The notes beneath the pieces are model-generated. The model worked only from the letters and a program-made list of their open reading frames with translations, searched no databases and had not been told where the DNA came from. 64,000 bases of DNA. It comes from Falciphora oryzae (taxonomy: Eukaryota > Ascomycota > Sordariomycetes > Magnaporthales > Magnaporthaceae). Below, in pieces: positions 45,601 to 58,725 of this stretch. Position 1 is the first letter of the stretch, and each line of letters opens with the position of its first letter. The translations under genes were made by a program, and so were the position numbers. Location of the stretch: assembly GCA_000733355.1 (NCBI GenBank), contig JNVV01000007.1:432624-496623 (forward strand), given 5' to 3'.

Positions 45601-45933
45601 CGAGCCATCGCACCCGACTCATCTTTGAATGACTGCCTCCTCCGCCCCAACAACGTCGTCGTCCCCCACACCTCTCTGCCCGCCCGCAGTCACCCTCATC
45701 CCGCTCGCCGCCGTCAGCCTGATCTTGCGCTTCCTCCCGTCCACTGACAATCCTTCGATTTCAAGTGTCCCCAGAGGTGTATCGTCTCGTCGCGAGCGGC
45801 TGGCCGGTAGAGAGAGTCCCGCACCCTTCCCAGACCCCGCTCCGAGGCTGCCATCAAGAAGGGTTCGCCAGCGACTTGATCTCGTTTCGCCCACCACCAC
45901 CCGCCAGCTCCGCGGCAGGCGTCATCGACAAAG
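42609..45933. other. Intergenic, gap - PP1 catalytic subunit
   Basis: 3.3 kb without a recognisable gene. The last ~1.3 kb is C-rich with short A-runs and should contain the PP1 promoter and leader. An ATG at 45629 opens a 222-codon frame that overlaps the PP1 start out of frame, so either transcription starts downstream of it or the leader is spliced. Confidence 0.45.
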
Positions 45934-47541
<1,608 letters not shown>

Positions 47542-48358
47542 TTTCTTCTCGATCTCCACCACCGAGGACCCTGTCTGCTCTCTCCCCAAAGCGGCTAGGC
47601 GCTGTGTCGCATTGGCCTTGTCGAGTTTTCTTTTCTTTCCTGCCTCGTCTGCTCAACATCATCCTTTGTTTCTTTTTTCTTTTACCTTTTTTGACCCTTT
47701 TTTTTTTTTTTCGCAACGGCCCTGCTTTCGCCGCCGGTCCCGATCAGCCACCACCGACCCCCACCGTCGATTCTAATCATAGCAGCCGGTCACCGCCCTC
47801 GTGACACCGCTGCTCCGGGCTCTTGCTGCGGCAAGAAAAAGAGGAGATCATGCACACAACTTGTTGGAATGAAATGGACTTTCACGGGAGCTTTCCCTTG
47901 GCAGGCATGGTTGTCGATGTGTTGTGGTTGGCATGCATGGCCAATCGTCGATCAACGGGGAATATAGATAACGATCCTACTTTGACCAACTATGACCTTT
48001 ATGATGACTGCTGCCAGGGCCCCCTCCAGCAGGGGCCACTCTATTCTCGAGGCTCAGGATGCCCAATGTAGCCGACGTCTTGCCCAGCGGCTCTTCAGCA
48101 GGTAGGTATACAATCCTCAACCCTATGCCGACGGGGTTGGTACTAGCAGGCGAGCATATCTGCGAGCTTTTGTTGTGGCGCGTGACGGCGGATGGAGGAG
48201 GCTAAGGCCGTGTCGCGAGGCTTTGGTATGGATGGACCATGATTGCTGAGCGAGTTCATGGGTCTCGAAGTTTCCCATATGTATTATTCAAAGGCAGTTG
48301 GTGGGAGTGTCTAGCTACCTACCTACCTAGCCATATCACTAACGAGGATCAACTGGCT
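47542..48358. other. Convergent intergenic PP1 / Rdx protein
   Basis: T-rich DNA after PP1 (T14 near 47697-47711) and a CTACCTACCTACCTAG repeat at 48315-48330. No gene supported. Confidence 0.5.
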
Positions 48359-49174
48359 TTACTGACAGTCTTCACATTTTGGCTCAGGTCTAGCGTCGCC
48401 GGTGGTTGTACTGACGGCAGCACGGTGTGCGAGATCAAGGCGTTCTACCGCTGACGATGCGGTAGCCTCTGCTGACGGTTGAGGTTGCGCCAAGGTGCCG
48501 AGCTCTGCCGGGTGGTGGATAGATCCTTGCTGCGTACCAGTCGTCTGGGCTCCTCCAATAGCGGCAGTGGCATGGGCCGGGGCCGAGGAAGCAGGCTCAG
48601 TTTTCGGGCGGGGCGGGTAATCCCTATCGACGTGGCCGAGATTCCGGCCGGGCTCGATGACGTCTCGCAGGCGACGCTTGAGTTCCTTGGTCTCGGGGAA
48701 GCCGCCGTCCGTCTTGCGATCCCAGAGCGTGCGCGTCAGGGCCGTTACGGGTGATGACAGCGCTGCTCCTGCTGCTGCTGGCGTTGGCGGGACATGATGT
48801 ATCTGGACGACAAAGACGCCTCCGGTTGACGGTTGGAGAGCAACCTCGCCCAAGGAAGTGGAAAAGGTCGAGAGGAGCTCTTGGGCGTACTAAATCTCGT
48901 GCCAGCACCCAGCCGTCAGTTCTCATTCTGTCAGCCTGACTAGGCACGTAGATATAACGTAGCCTCTCAAGGTAAGGAAGATCGAGGAACATGAAGGGAG
49001 ATTCCCGTCCTCTTGTATCGTTCTACCCATGCAAGACGAACAGAACATCTATGGGGGTCCGTGTGGTGGATGGCATGCCATAGATGAATAACACTTATAT
49101 AACGGTAGATTCCCCTTTTGAACGATTGGGACTTGGGACGGCGGGGAGGGCACGTGAGAAGAAAGCTATGGGAA

Positions 49175-49217
<43 letters not shown>

Positions 49218-49435
49218 CGCACATATGCAGCACGGAGCATCCATTTGCATTGTGTACAGAACTTTATGGTGACCCGGGGAAGCGGGAGGGGCTGAGCGTC
49301 ATGGGCCGGTCTGAGAGGCGAGGGGTCCTCCCCCTGCATGCCGGGCTGCACGGGTTGCGGCGGGATGCTAGAGCTCACAGCAGGCGACGGTGATGACGAT
49401 GACGGTGGTAAGGATGGCTTGGTTTTGCCACTCAT
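48359..49435 (-). CDS. SelW/Rdx-family CxxC protein
   Basis: Small thioredoxin-like protein of the Rdx (SelW/SelT/SelH) family; fungal members have Cys in place of selenocysteine and probably act as thiol oxidoreductases. Two exons, 49435-49223 and 48889-48359 (247 aa). The 333 bp intron (GTGCGT..TAG) rebuilds WMLRAAY-YAQELLSTFSTSLG. The redox motif is FCTQCKWM near residues 59-66, preceded by PRVTIK, the first strand. The fold continues with GEVALQPSTGGVFVVQIHH and then LWDRKTDGGFPETKELKRRL, the usual C-terminal signature. The N-terminal 52 residues are Ser/Pro-rich, and the last ~100 are Ala/Pro/Thr-rich and disordered; both are extra to the core fold. The start codon is preceded directly by 17 A. 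The stop position at 48359 is less sure than the core. Confidence 0.88.
49175..49217. repeat. T14A29 tract inside the Rdx intron
   Basis: On the plus strand 14 T then 29 A; in the minus-strand transcript this is U29 followed by A14, starting 5 nt after the GU of the 5' splice site. Confidence 0.95.
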
Positions 49436-50038
49436 TTTTTTTTTTTTTTTTTCCTTCTGTTGGGACTAGGAGGAGGGAGGAGGCGAGGCGGATGAAGGGG
49501 ACGCGGAAAGGAAAAAAAAAAAAAAAAAAGCTGTGAGTGAGGAAGAGGGCACCGTTAGGGGGTCAAGCGAAGAATAGACTCGATCGACAAGTAAGGGGCG
49601 AGGGGGTGTGATGGATGACGGAGGAGGGGCTGGTTCGTTGTGTGTGTGCAGGGTCTTCGTTTGCATCCAGTGTCTGTGTTTCCGGGATTGATGGCCGGGC
49701 TGGCCCCTCTTTCTTTTTTGCTGCGTGCTGCACGTTTCGGTGTCGAAAAAAAAAAAAAAGAGGAAAAACAGACAATCGAGATGTTCAGGCAGCATGCAGT
49801 TTGTCATCTGTTTGTCAAGCTTCCCTGATGATGAAGGGCAAGCCGAGGTGAGGGGTTGATGATCAAGACAATTTACAGGGGAGCTTGTCGTTTTCGCTCA
49901 ACACACGTGCACAGGCACACACACACACCGAAAGTCGTATAGCGCACTTTTTAGGGATGGCAGGATTTGGCCCCCGGGGTCCTGATTGGACGGCCCCCCT
50001 CCCGCTTGAAAAGCTCGGGGCGCTCAAAGAAAAGGAGA

Positions 50039-50069
<31 letters not shown>

Positions 50070-51940
50070 GAAGGTAGGTAAAGAAAAGCCGAAAAAAAAG
50101 GAATAAAAAAGGAGCTCGCGCGACCTGGACGCCCCGCAGGGCTCTCCCGTTGTTACGGGTACCTACACCTGCCTCCGTCCGCTGGGGGGGAAATTTGGGG
50201 CGAGGGATGAGAATCCGAGCAAAGCCCATCATCCCTCCATCAATCAAAGCACTCCGACCACCACCACCACCACCCTTCTTCTCCAAACCGACCCAAAAGT
50301 TAGGTTGGCCTTGTTGGTCGGGTGGTTGGTTGGTTGGTTGGGCGGTGGGTGGGCGGGGCAATTTTGCCCGCTTGCAGTCACGTAGAGACAGAAAGCTTGA
50401 AGAGCGGACGAGGTCGAGCAACAGTGCTTCTCCGACGCCGCGCTTCACCAAGGCTGCCCGCTGCCCGGCCGGCCGGATGGATGGATGGTCTTGCCATCAG
50501 AGAATAAATGAAGGCTCATGTCCGTACCCAGGTGACCCACCACCCAAGTTCGGCGCGCGGCATGCCGGCCCATCCTGGGGGGCTGGCGGCAGGTGGTCGG
50601 CCGTGCTCGTACAGACAAGCCAGGTTATTAAATTGACAGGTCTCGAGCACGGCGCCGGCCACGGAAAATCAAAAGAGCCAGCGCAGCAAGCCCCAAACAC
50701 GAATCGCCTCGGCCACAAGAAAAGTTTGCTGTATCAGATTCTGCATCACAGGCCTCAGACGCCCATCTCCCTGTGTCACGTCACCCCGGCATTCGCCTGC
50801 GAGCAACGAGAAGCAGCAAGACACGAGGCGCCAGCCGAGACATCCCATACGGATAAGCCGGCGGGTCATACTTGATATAAATATGCAAAAAATAGGTATC
50901 CATTTGTCAAGGTATTTCAAACCGCAATAACTCGTGCTAGGTATAGCAGATGGCACCACTAGCACAAGGCTCCCCAGAGTAGTCGAGGAGACGAGTGAAA
51001 CGGGCAGCGCTGTAGACGGGAGTAAGGGTAAATAAGATGTCAAGCAAAAGTGTGACGCGGGACCGCGTCAATTGTGGGAATCGATTCGTGGTAAAAGAAG
51101 AAAAAAGAAAAGTATGAGACGACAGAGAGGAAGTAGTGGCTGTCGACGATAATAGCAGTTGGGTGGTTGAGGCAGGGGGAAACGGGAGGGTCGTTGGCTA
51201 GTAAGTAATAGAACAGAGGAAGGAGAGAAGAATAAAAGCGTTTATTACATGAAGAGTGAGGGAAGAAAAAAAAAAACACAAAAGAAAGATAAAAAAGAAG
51301 TGCGGCCTGCTTGCCTGCCAGCGAATCAAGAAACCATCCGAGCAAAGAGAAAAGTGAAAAAAAGAGGAAAGCGCCCGGTCGGCCGGGAGGTGAAGTAGTG
51401 AGGGAATACCATTATCGTGAGGCCCCGATGAACCCTGCCGTTCTCCGTCGCATGCATTTCGTCTTGCGCAATCCAACGCCGCAAACACGGGAAAAGGAGG
51501 CCATCGCGAGGTCCCAGGTGGCGCGCTGACTTGTGTAGAGCGTGGCCCTCCAAAGTTCGTCCTGCTGTGGCCCTTGTTGCGATGGGGGTTTTGTCGGTCC
51601 TTCCTTTCTTCCAGGTTCTTTTTTTTTTTTCCTTCCTCCCTCTTTTCTTTTCCTTTTTTTTATTTCTTGTTGCCGTCGGGATCATCTCGTCCTCATCTTG
51701 TGCGTCCACCCCATCTGCTTCGTCGTCGGTATCTCCTCGTGGTGAAAAAAAGTAGCCTTCCGATGGCACGTCCTTGCCCTTGAGCTTTTGCGGATCCGCT
51801 TCGAGTTTGGGTATCTGGAGCGCTTCGACAATATCAAAACATCGAGCTGGCGCCGAGTGGTGCGTAACAAGGCGCGGTACTGCCTCGCCGTTCTCGTCCG
51901 GCCTGTAACCATTTGGTAACTTCGGATCGACCCAAGCCAT
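49436..51940. other. Intergenic Rdx protein - G gamma
   Basis: 2.5 kb. Contains A18 (49512-49529), A14 (49746-49759), A27 (50040-50066), and GGTT and ATGG microsatellites at about 50323-50342 and 50476-50488. No gene supported. An open frame directly behind the G gamma stop is treated as a finding. Confidence 0.5.
50040..50066. repeat. Poly-A tract (A27)
   Basis: Run of 27 A about 600 bp upstream of the Rdx start (poly-T on its coding strand). Confidence 0.95.
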
Positions 51941-52382
51941 CTACATCACCAGACAGCATCCGCCGTTCTGTTGTGGCGCGTACGGATCCTCGCCCTTGGG
52001 AACAACGCCCCACACTGATGGGACCATGTAGTCCCGGGTGCTGTTGCAGTACGCGATTATGCTTGAGGGACGACCAATGTCAGCACCATAACCGAACGAC
52101 TGGCAGTCGAGAAGCCGCCGTGTCCGTGTTGTCTGCGAGTCCAGCCGACCGGTGCGATCGGAAAAGACAATTGGGAAAATCGGCGATTCGCCTGACAGGA
52201 AAAAGAAAACATTGCGCTCACCTCTTGGACGCTTGGCTCACGGGGATCCGTTCCCGCTCCAGGTCCTCCTTCAACCGGCTGTTGAGCTCCGTCAATCGGC
52301 GCAGCTTCAGGTCGGCCATGCTCTGCTTATTCCTCCTGATCTGCGACGGGTCGCCCATGTCTCTCGACGTGTACTGCGGCAT
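51941..52382 (-). CDS. gng-1: G-protein gamma subunit
   Basis: Gamma subunit of the heterotrimeric G protein, which forms the membrane-bound beta-gamma dimer in pheromone, nutrient and development signalling. Two exons, 52382-52222 and 52061-51941 (93 aa). The 160 bp intron (GTGAGC..AAG) rebuilds the Ser in PVSQASK-S-IIAYCNSTRD. The N-terminal helix MADLKLRRLTELNSRLKEDL forms the coiled coil with G beta. TRDYMVPSVWG and DPYAPQQNGG are typical of fungal gammas. The end CCLVM has a palmitoylatable Cys followed by a CAAX box (CLVM) for prenylation, so the protein is expected at membranes. Start chosen at 52382 (MPQYTSRDMGDPSQ), as in relatives; the frame is open upstream to ATG 52589, which would add a Gln/Pro/Ser-rich extension of 69 residues. 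Confidence 0.94.
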
Positions 52383-55201
52383 TTCGGCTAGGATGGCGGA
52401 CGGGTTCGAGTCGTGGGTGGCGACTGGGGACTGAGATGCGGCGGCGGGTAGGCGCGACGGGCCAGGCTGTGGGCTCCGCGGGTGCTGCCTACTGCTGCTA
52501 TTACTGCTTCCAGGGGCGGCGTGATGGCGGTTCTGATTGTGCTGCTGCTCCTGTTTGTCCGGACACTCGCGATCCTGTGGTGGGTTCATGGCGACCAGTC
52601 AGCGACGGAATCGGTGGTAGTAGAACGAGTGCGAGCGAGCGTGACGGTGGCGATTGCGGGCAGGTGAGGTGGTTGCTAGGTAGAGGTGGTGGTGTCGAGC
52701 TCCAGCCTTTCCGGTTGCGTCTGGCAGGCTTTTTTTTTTTTTTTTTTTTTTTTCTCTCGCTCCTTGTGTTTACCCTTTCGCTGCTGCCGGCTCTGGTTCC
52801 CTAGCACCTCCAGGTTTGTTTTTGCTGGCCCCCTCCTTTTGCGGTACCGCGTGTGTTCCAGATCGCAAGTCTGGTGTTTGTTTTCCACCTCTTGTCGCTT
52901 GGTTTTGGGTCGTTTGGTTTTGGGTTGCAAAGGGTGGGAAACCGGGACAAATACTGTCCAACGTGATGCAAAGGGGAAAAGGGGAAAAAAAATCGGATAT
53001 GGGAATCTTGAGCTTGTGGAAGGAGGAAGGTTCCTATTTTTCTCTTTTTTTTTTCTTTCCTGTTGCTCTCGAACGACTTACAGATGACGGATTTGGGCAA
53101 TTGAACTCTATGTTTCACATAGAATGACCAGTCGGGAGGAGCAGAAAGAAGGCAAAGGATAGGGCGACGACCGATTGGCAATGGCGGCGAGGGCCTGGAA
53201 TGCCGGCGATGGCTACGGCGGAATGGCGTGGGGATTGGATTTGGGCGTGGTGGTGGACGGTGTGCGATTTGCGATCGGGTGGGAGCTGGAACAGACACGA
53301 CGGGATGGGATGGACGGGTAAGGAGAGCGCAGTGCTCGAAGCCTCGCCTGTCAAATCCTAATAAAAAGTGTCCACTCTGGCCGGTAAGGGGCTTGCGGAG
53401 GGACGGCGCAGGAGACCTGGAGGGCCCAGCAAAGCAAGATTCGCTCTCTCGGAGCTGGAAATTGCAGCTCCGCCACCCCATTGGCTGCTCAGGGGTAGGC
53501 CCGGTCGCGCGGTGGAGGCACCAGAGTGCCCAGTGGCACAGTCCCGCATGCATCTAGGCGGCGAAAGAGGGGCCTGGATTTCAGACGCGTTATTGCACAA
53601 GGGAACGGCCAGGAGGGTGGGGAAGCCAATCCCATCTCGCGCGGCTTTTGCCATGTTCACTCGCCTGGGCCTGGTCCAACGAGCGCCCGCATGATTGGGT
53701 TTTATTTCGTCGTTTCTGTTTCTTCGTGCTCCGGAGGTAGCTCCGGCGTATTTCTTCTTTTGTTTCGTCGTGCTGTGTTGCGGGCATTCCATTTCGCCCC
53801 GAAGCCAGCCACTCGCTCTCACCCTTTCCCCTTGCTTGTCCGCTCTTCCTTCCGCTCCCTCTACGTCCCGTAGGTCCCCCTTGGATATGAATGGTTGGGA
53901 TGGGGCCCGTGTCAGGCCGTTTGGGCCGACTGCAGGATCCCACTGCTGGGGTTGTTTATTGCAGATGGAACCACCACACTCCCAATCGCGTTGCCTCTTG
54001 GTCCCGTCCCGTCATGGGCAAATACTCACTAGCGTTCGATCTAGAACGAATTGTAAGCAAGTCACGTCGTCTGTCGGTCGTGATCACGCCCCGTTTGATG
54101 GGCTAGTTAGTGAGAGACGCAATCACTTGTAGCCAGGTGGGAGTGCGACGCCCGCCAACCTGCCTGGTGCATCTGGGCTGGCAGACGACGCGACGTAACT
54201 TGAGCGGGAAATAAAAGCAGCGGCGTTGCTTGGTGCCGGTGGGTTGCCGCGGTGCGATTTCTGGGGAAGCAGCCTAAGACGGGCAGATAGGCAGGTACAC
54301 CTGATGCAGGTACAGCCCACCCCGACCAGCGTGGTAACTCCATATCTCCCGCTGCATTAGTGGTGGCTTTTTGGCCAGCTGCTACGACACTGGCCGCGAA
54401 TAGGCGAAATTGCACCGCGGGCCCGCTGCCAGCGCCTGCGGATACCGACTTGCTTGCCGACTTGGGCACAGCAGTGCAACGTCGTCGCAACCTGTGCAAG
54501 ACGCGACAACCGGAGGATAACTCCGCGTCCGTGACGGAGTCCAGTTGTCGATAGGCGCAGATAAGATTGTTCCTATCAGCACTCATTCCCGTCGCGGCGC
54601 AGAACTTATATGTGCCTCCTGTATACCATGTGCTCGCATGCATGCACTACGTCGACATTCCACGCGCCCATGAATAGGAAGGAGATCGTGGCTGAATGCT
54701 GAAGGGATGGATCCAGGCCAAACTTGTAGTCGGGCTCCCTGCCCCATCTTCAGCCCACCGGAGAGAGGTTGCTCCCGCATGCGGCGTGAGCTCGCTGCGA
54801 GCCGCTGCAAGGTCAGACTGGCGGGCTTGGGCGGGTCGGAGAAACAAAAGCAAGAGCCAAGGCGAGTGGGCGGGCTTTGTTCACTGACCAGCGGCCCGAC
54901 TCGGAGGCGACAGTGGTCGAAGCACGTGACATGACGCCCTGCCTTGCCTGCTTGTCCCTCCAAACTCAAACGAATGTGGGCTCCGCATCAGCCCGAGCCC
55001 ACAGAAACAGAAGCAGTATGTCAAAAACCTTTTCGCTTGCGGCGACCATCCTTCCTCTGGTAGAGAGCGCACACCTCGCAAATTCGACGAGAGTGCCGGC
55101 CAAGTCACCGCCATCCCGCGCCTTTGACTTGCGCTGCGTCTCAGAGAAATCACAAGTCGGCCCTGCGTTTTTTCTTATGCCCGCAGGTGAGGTTGCCCAT
55201 C
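52383..55201. other. Divergent intergenic G gamma / eIF3a
   Basis: 2.8 kb shared upstream region. T24 at 52730-52753 lies 350 bp upstream of G gamma (A24 in its sense). Open frames of up to 250 codons overlap on both strands and are low-complexity. No gene supported. Confidence 0.5.
52730..52753. repeat. Poly-T tract (T24)
   Basis: Run of 24 T upstream of the G gamma gene; poly-A in the direction of its transcription. Confidence 0.95.
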
Positions 55202-58200
55202 ATGGTAAGTCTCTGCCTGCCCGCTTGATGGCCACTACGCCGCCTCAACCACCAGCGCCATTTTACCCCTCCCTCGCCCTGCCACTATCCTCGTGTGCCG
55301 CCCACCACACGTGAACCACCATCGCCGCCGTCTTGAATCCCCTCGCTGACTTGCCGCAACAGCCTCCTCCACCCCACCAAAAACCAGAGAATGTTCTCAA
55401 GCGCGCCAATGAGCTCATCGGCGTCAAGCAGGCGCCCGCCGCCTTGACCCTTCTCCACGAGCACATCACCTCGAAGCGGTCCCGCAATGTTCCCATCGCC
55501 TCGCTGGAGCCGGTGATGCTCCTCCTGGTCGAGCTCTCCGTCGAGCAGAAGAAGGGCAAGCTGGCCAAGGATGCCCTGTATCAGTACAAGAATATCGCCC
55601 AGAACACCAACGTCGGGACTATCGAGGTATATATCTATTCTCCGCTCGCTGACCCCCCACGTCCTTGAGCGTTGCCCTACGCATGTGTATTGTCAACATG
55701 GGTGCACTCATGTGTTTGTATCGCCATGGCTCTAACCCATCGCCCTGTTCCTTCTGTTTAGCTCGTCTTGAAAAAATTCATCGAGCTGGCCGCGGACAAG
55801 GTCACCGCCGCCCAGCAGAAGGCCGATGAGGTCCAGTCCAGCATCGAGGCCACGGCCACCACGAACGTCGACGACCTCGAGGCCACCGAGACACCTGAAT
55901 CGATCCTCCTCGCCACCGTCTCTGGCGAGCAGTCGCGCGACCGTACCGACCGTGCCATCGTCACCCCCTGGCTCAAGTTCCTTTGGGAGGCTTACCGTAC
56001 CGTCCTCGACATCCTGCGCAACAATGCGCGCCTGGAGCTTCTCTACCAGAGCACTGCCATGCAGGCCTTTGACTTCTGCCTCAAGTACACCCGGAAGACC
56101 GAGTTCCGTCGTCTGTGCGAGCTGCTCCGGAACCACGTCCAGACAGCGGCCAAGTACTCGACTCAGATGCATGCCATCAACCTGAATGACCCGGACACCC
56201 TTCAGCGCCACCTGGAGACCCGTTTCCAGCAGCTTAACGTCGCTGTTGAGCTCGAGCTTTGGCAGGAGGCCTTCCGCAGTGTTGAGGACATTCACACCCT
56301 GCTCAACCTGAGCAAACGGCCCCCCAAGAACGTCATGATGGCAAACTACTACGAGAAGCTGACCCGAATCTTCCTCGTGGGTGAGAACTACCTCTTCCAC
56401 GCCGCTGCTTGGTCTCGCTACTACTCGCTCCTCCGCCAGTCTGCCGCTCTCGTCGCCAGTGGACAGGGCAAGAAGGCCGACAACCCTCCGGCCACGAACG
56501 CCGACCTCCAGAGGGCCGCCTCGTTTGTTCTGCTTTCGGCCCTGTCTATCCCCGTCATCAGCACCACGCGCTCCCGTGGCGCCATGGTTGACTTCGACGA
56601 GGCCAAGAAGAACAAGAACTCGCGCCTTACCCATCTGCTCAACATGAGCCAGGCCCCGACCCGTGCTGTGCTCTTCAAGGATGCCCTCTCCAAGTCTCTT
56701 CTCCAGCAGGCCCGCCCTGAAATCAGGGATCTTTACAACATTCTCGAGGTTGACTTCCACCCGCTGTCCATCTGCAAGAAGATTTCTCCCATCCTCGCTC
56801 AGATCGGCGCCGATGCCGACATGCAGAAGTATGTCCTTCCTCTGCAGCAGGTCATTCTCACCAGGCTCTTCCAGCAGCTGTCTCAGGTCTACGAGACGGT
56901 TGATCTAGAGTTCGTCGAGAGCTTGGCGCAGTTCCCGGAGCCTTTCCAGGTCACCCGCGCAACTGTTGAGAAGTTCATCATGAACGGCAACAAGAAGGGA
57001 GATCTCGCTATCCGCATGGACCACGCTACCGGCGTGCTGAGCTTCGACACCGACATTTTCTCCTCTTCCAAGGCTTCCCACTCGGGCTCTGCGGCTGGTT
57101 CTGCTGAGGCGGAGAGCGGGACCGTGCAGAGGCTTCAGAGGACGCCTTCGGAGATTGTCCGCTCGCAGCTCGTGCGCCTGGGCAAGGCCTTGTACACGAC
57201 CTGCTACTATGTTGATCCTTCCTTCAACGAGTCGCGGATCAAGGCTCGCGATGCCGCCCTGGCACGAGCCAAGGCTGGCGCCGACAAGGAGCACCGCGAC
57301 ATTCTTGCCAGGAAGGACATCATCCAGAAGCGCAAGGAGGAGGCCTCGGAGCTGCAAGCGAAGCGTGAAAAGGAGAATGCCAAGATGAAAAGGCTCCGGG
57401 AGCAAGCACTCCTGGAGGCGGAGCAACAGCGCCTGGCCGAGGAGCAAAAGGAGCGCGAGCGCAAGAGGCAGGAGAAGGAGCTCCAAGAGATCCGCAAGAA
57501 GGAGGCCGAGAGTCTCATTAAGGACCTTAAGATTGGTCCTAATGCTCTCGACCTCAACACGGAGGACCTGGCCAATCTCGACACATCCCAAATCCGCGCC
57601 ATCAAGGTCGCACAGCTAGAGCGTGAGAAGAACGACATTAACGAGAAACTTCGGATCACGGGCAAGCGCATCGATCACTTGGAGCGGGCCTACCGTAAGG
57701 AGGAGGTCAAGAAGCTTGGTGCAGATTACGAGGCACAGAAGGAGCGGGACCTTGTGGCATACAATGTCATGAAGGAGGAGACGCTGAAGGACTCCAAGAT
57801 CAAGCACACAGAGAGCGTGGAGCTCAAACACCGCCTGAGCCGCTTGATGCCCCACTACGAGACGTTCAAGCAGCAGCTCCACGCGCGTCGTGGCAACGAG
57901 TTTGAGAAGCGTCGCCGTGACGCGGAGAAGGAGCTGGAGAAGCAGATTGCGGTCCGGAAGAAGGAGTACCGCGAGCGCAAGCTTCGCGAGAAGAGGGCGA
58001 GGGAGGAGGAGGAGCGCCTGCTCCGCGAGGCGGAGGAGCGCGCCGCCAAGGAGAAGGAGGAGCAGAAGAAGCGCGAGGAGGCGAGAAAGGAGGAGCTTGC
58101 TAAGATCAAGGCTCAGCGCGAGCAAGAGCGGCAGGAGATGGCGGAGAAGGCGGCTCTGCAGGCTCGCCGCGAGGAGGAGGCCCTCGAGAGGCGCAAGCGG

Positions 58201-58725
58201 GAGAAGGAGAAGATGGCCGCCGCGCCCCCTGCGGCACCTCCGCAGAGAGCCGCAGAGTCCTCCGGTGGGCCGCCGCGTCTCCAACTGGCAGGTGGCAAGC
58301 CCAGCTGGCGAGACAGGGTTCCTTCGCAAAATGCCTCCGAAGGCGCGCCTCCTCCGGGACCGCCAGCTCGGACGGGCACCCCGATGGAGCGCACCGACTC
58401 CAATGACAGGTCCGCTGGTGGCCCGCCGCGCCTCAACCTTGTTGGCGCTGGTGGCAGCAAGCCTAGCTGGCGTGACCGTGAGGCTTCCAAGAACGCCGCG
58501 GGTGGTGCTGAGCGTGACCTGCCCAGCCGGTCTGCGTCGGGCAGGGGGCCTCCGATGGCCAGCCGTACCGACTCGGGCCGTGGCGAGAATGGCCGAGAGG
58601 CCCGTGAGCGCGACGGGCAAGCCGGCCGCGACGACTCCCCCGCGCCTCCTAAGGAGTCTCTGACTGCCTCTGGGGCGCCGGGCAAGTACGTGCCCAGGTG
58701 GCGCCGCGATAACGCTGGGAACTAG
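55202..58725 (+). CDS. TIF32: Translation initiation factor eIF3 subunit a
   Basis: Largest scaffold subunit of eIF3, binding the 40S ribosome and other eIF3 subunits during initiation. Three exons: 55202-55204 (the ATG alone), 55363-55626, 55762-58725 (1076 aa). Intron 1 (GTAAGT..CAG, 158 bp) joins M to [20 protein letters not shown], the usual fungal N-terminus; no other in-frame ATG precedes this block in exon 2. Intron 2 (135 bp) joins NTNVGTIE to [13 protein letters not shown]. The N-terminal helical half includes [20 protein letters not shown] and [20 protein letters not shown]; the PCI region lies near 320-500. From about 525 to 910 the protein is a highly charged Glu/Lys/Arg coiled coil. 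The tail is Pro/Gly/Arg-rich with a repeated PPRLxL..KPSWRDR motif and ends [14 protein letters not shown]. Divergent from the G gamma gene. Confidence 0.96.
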
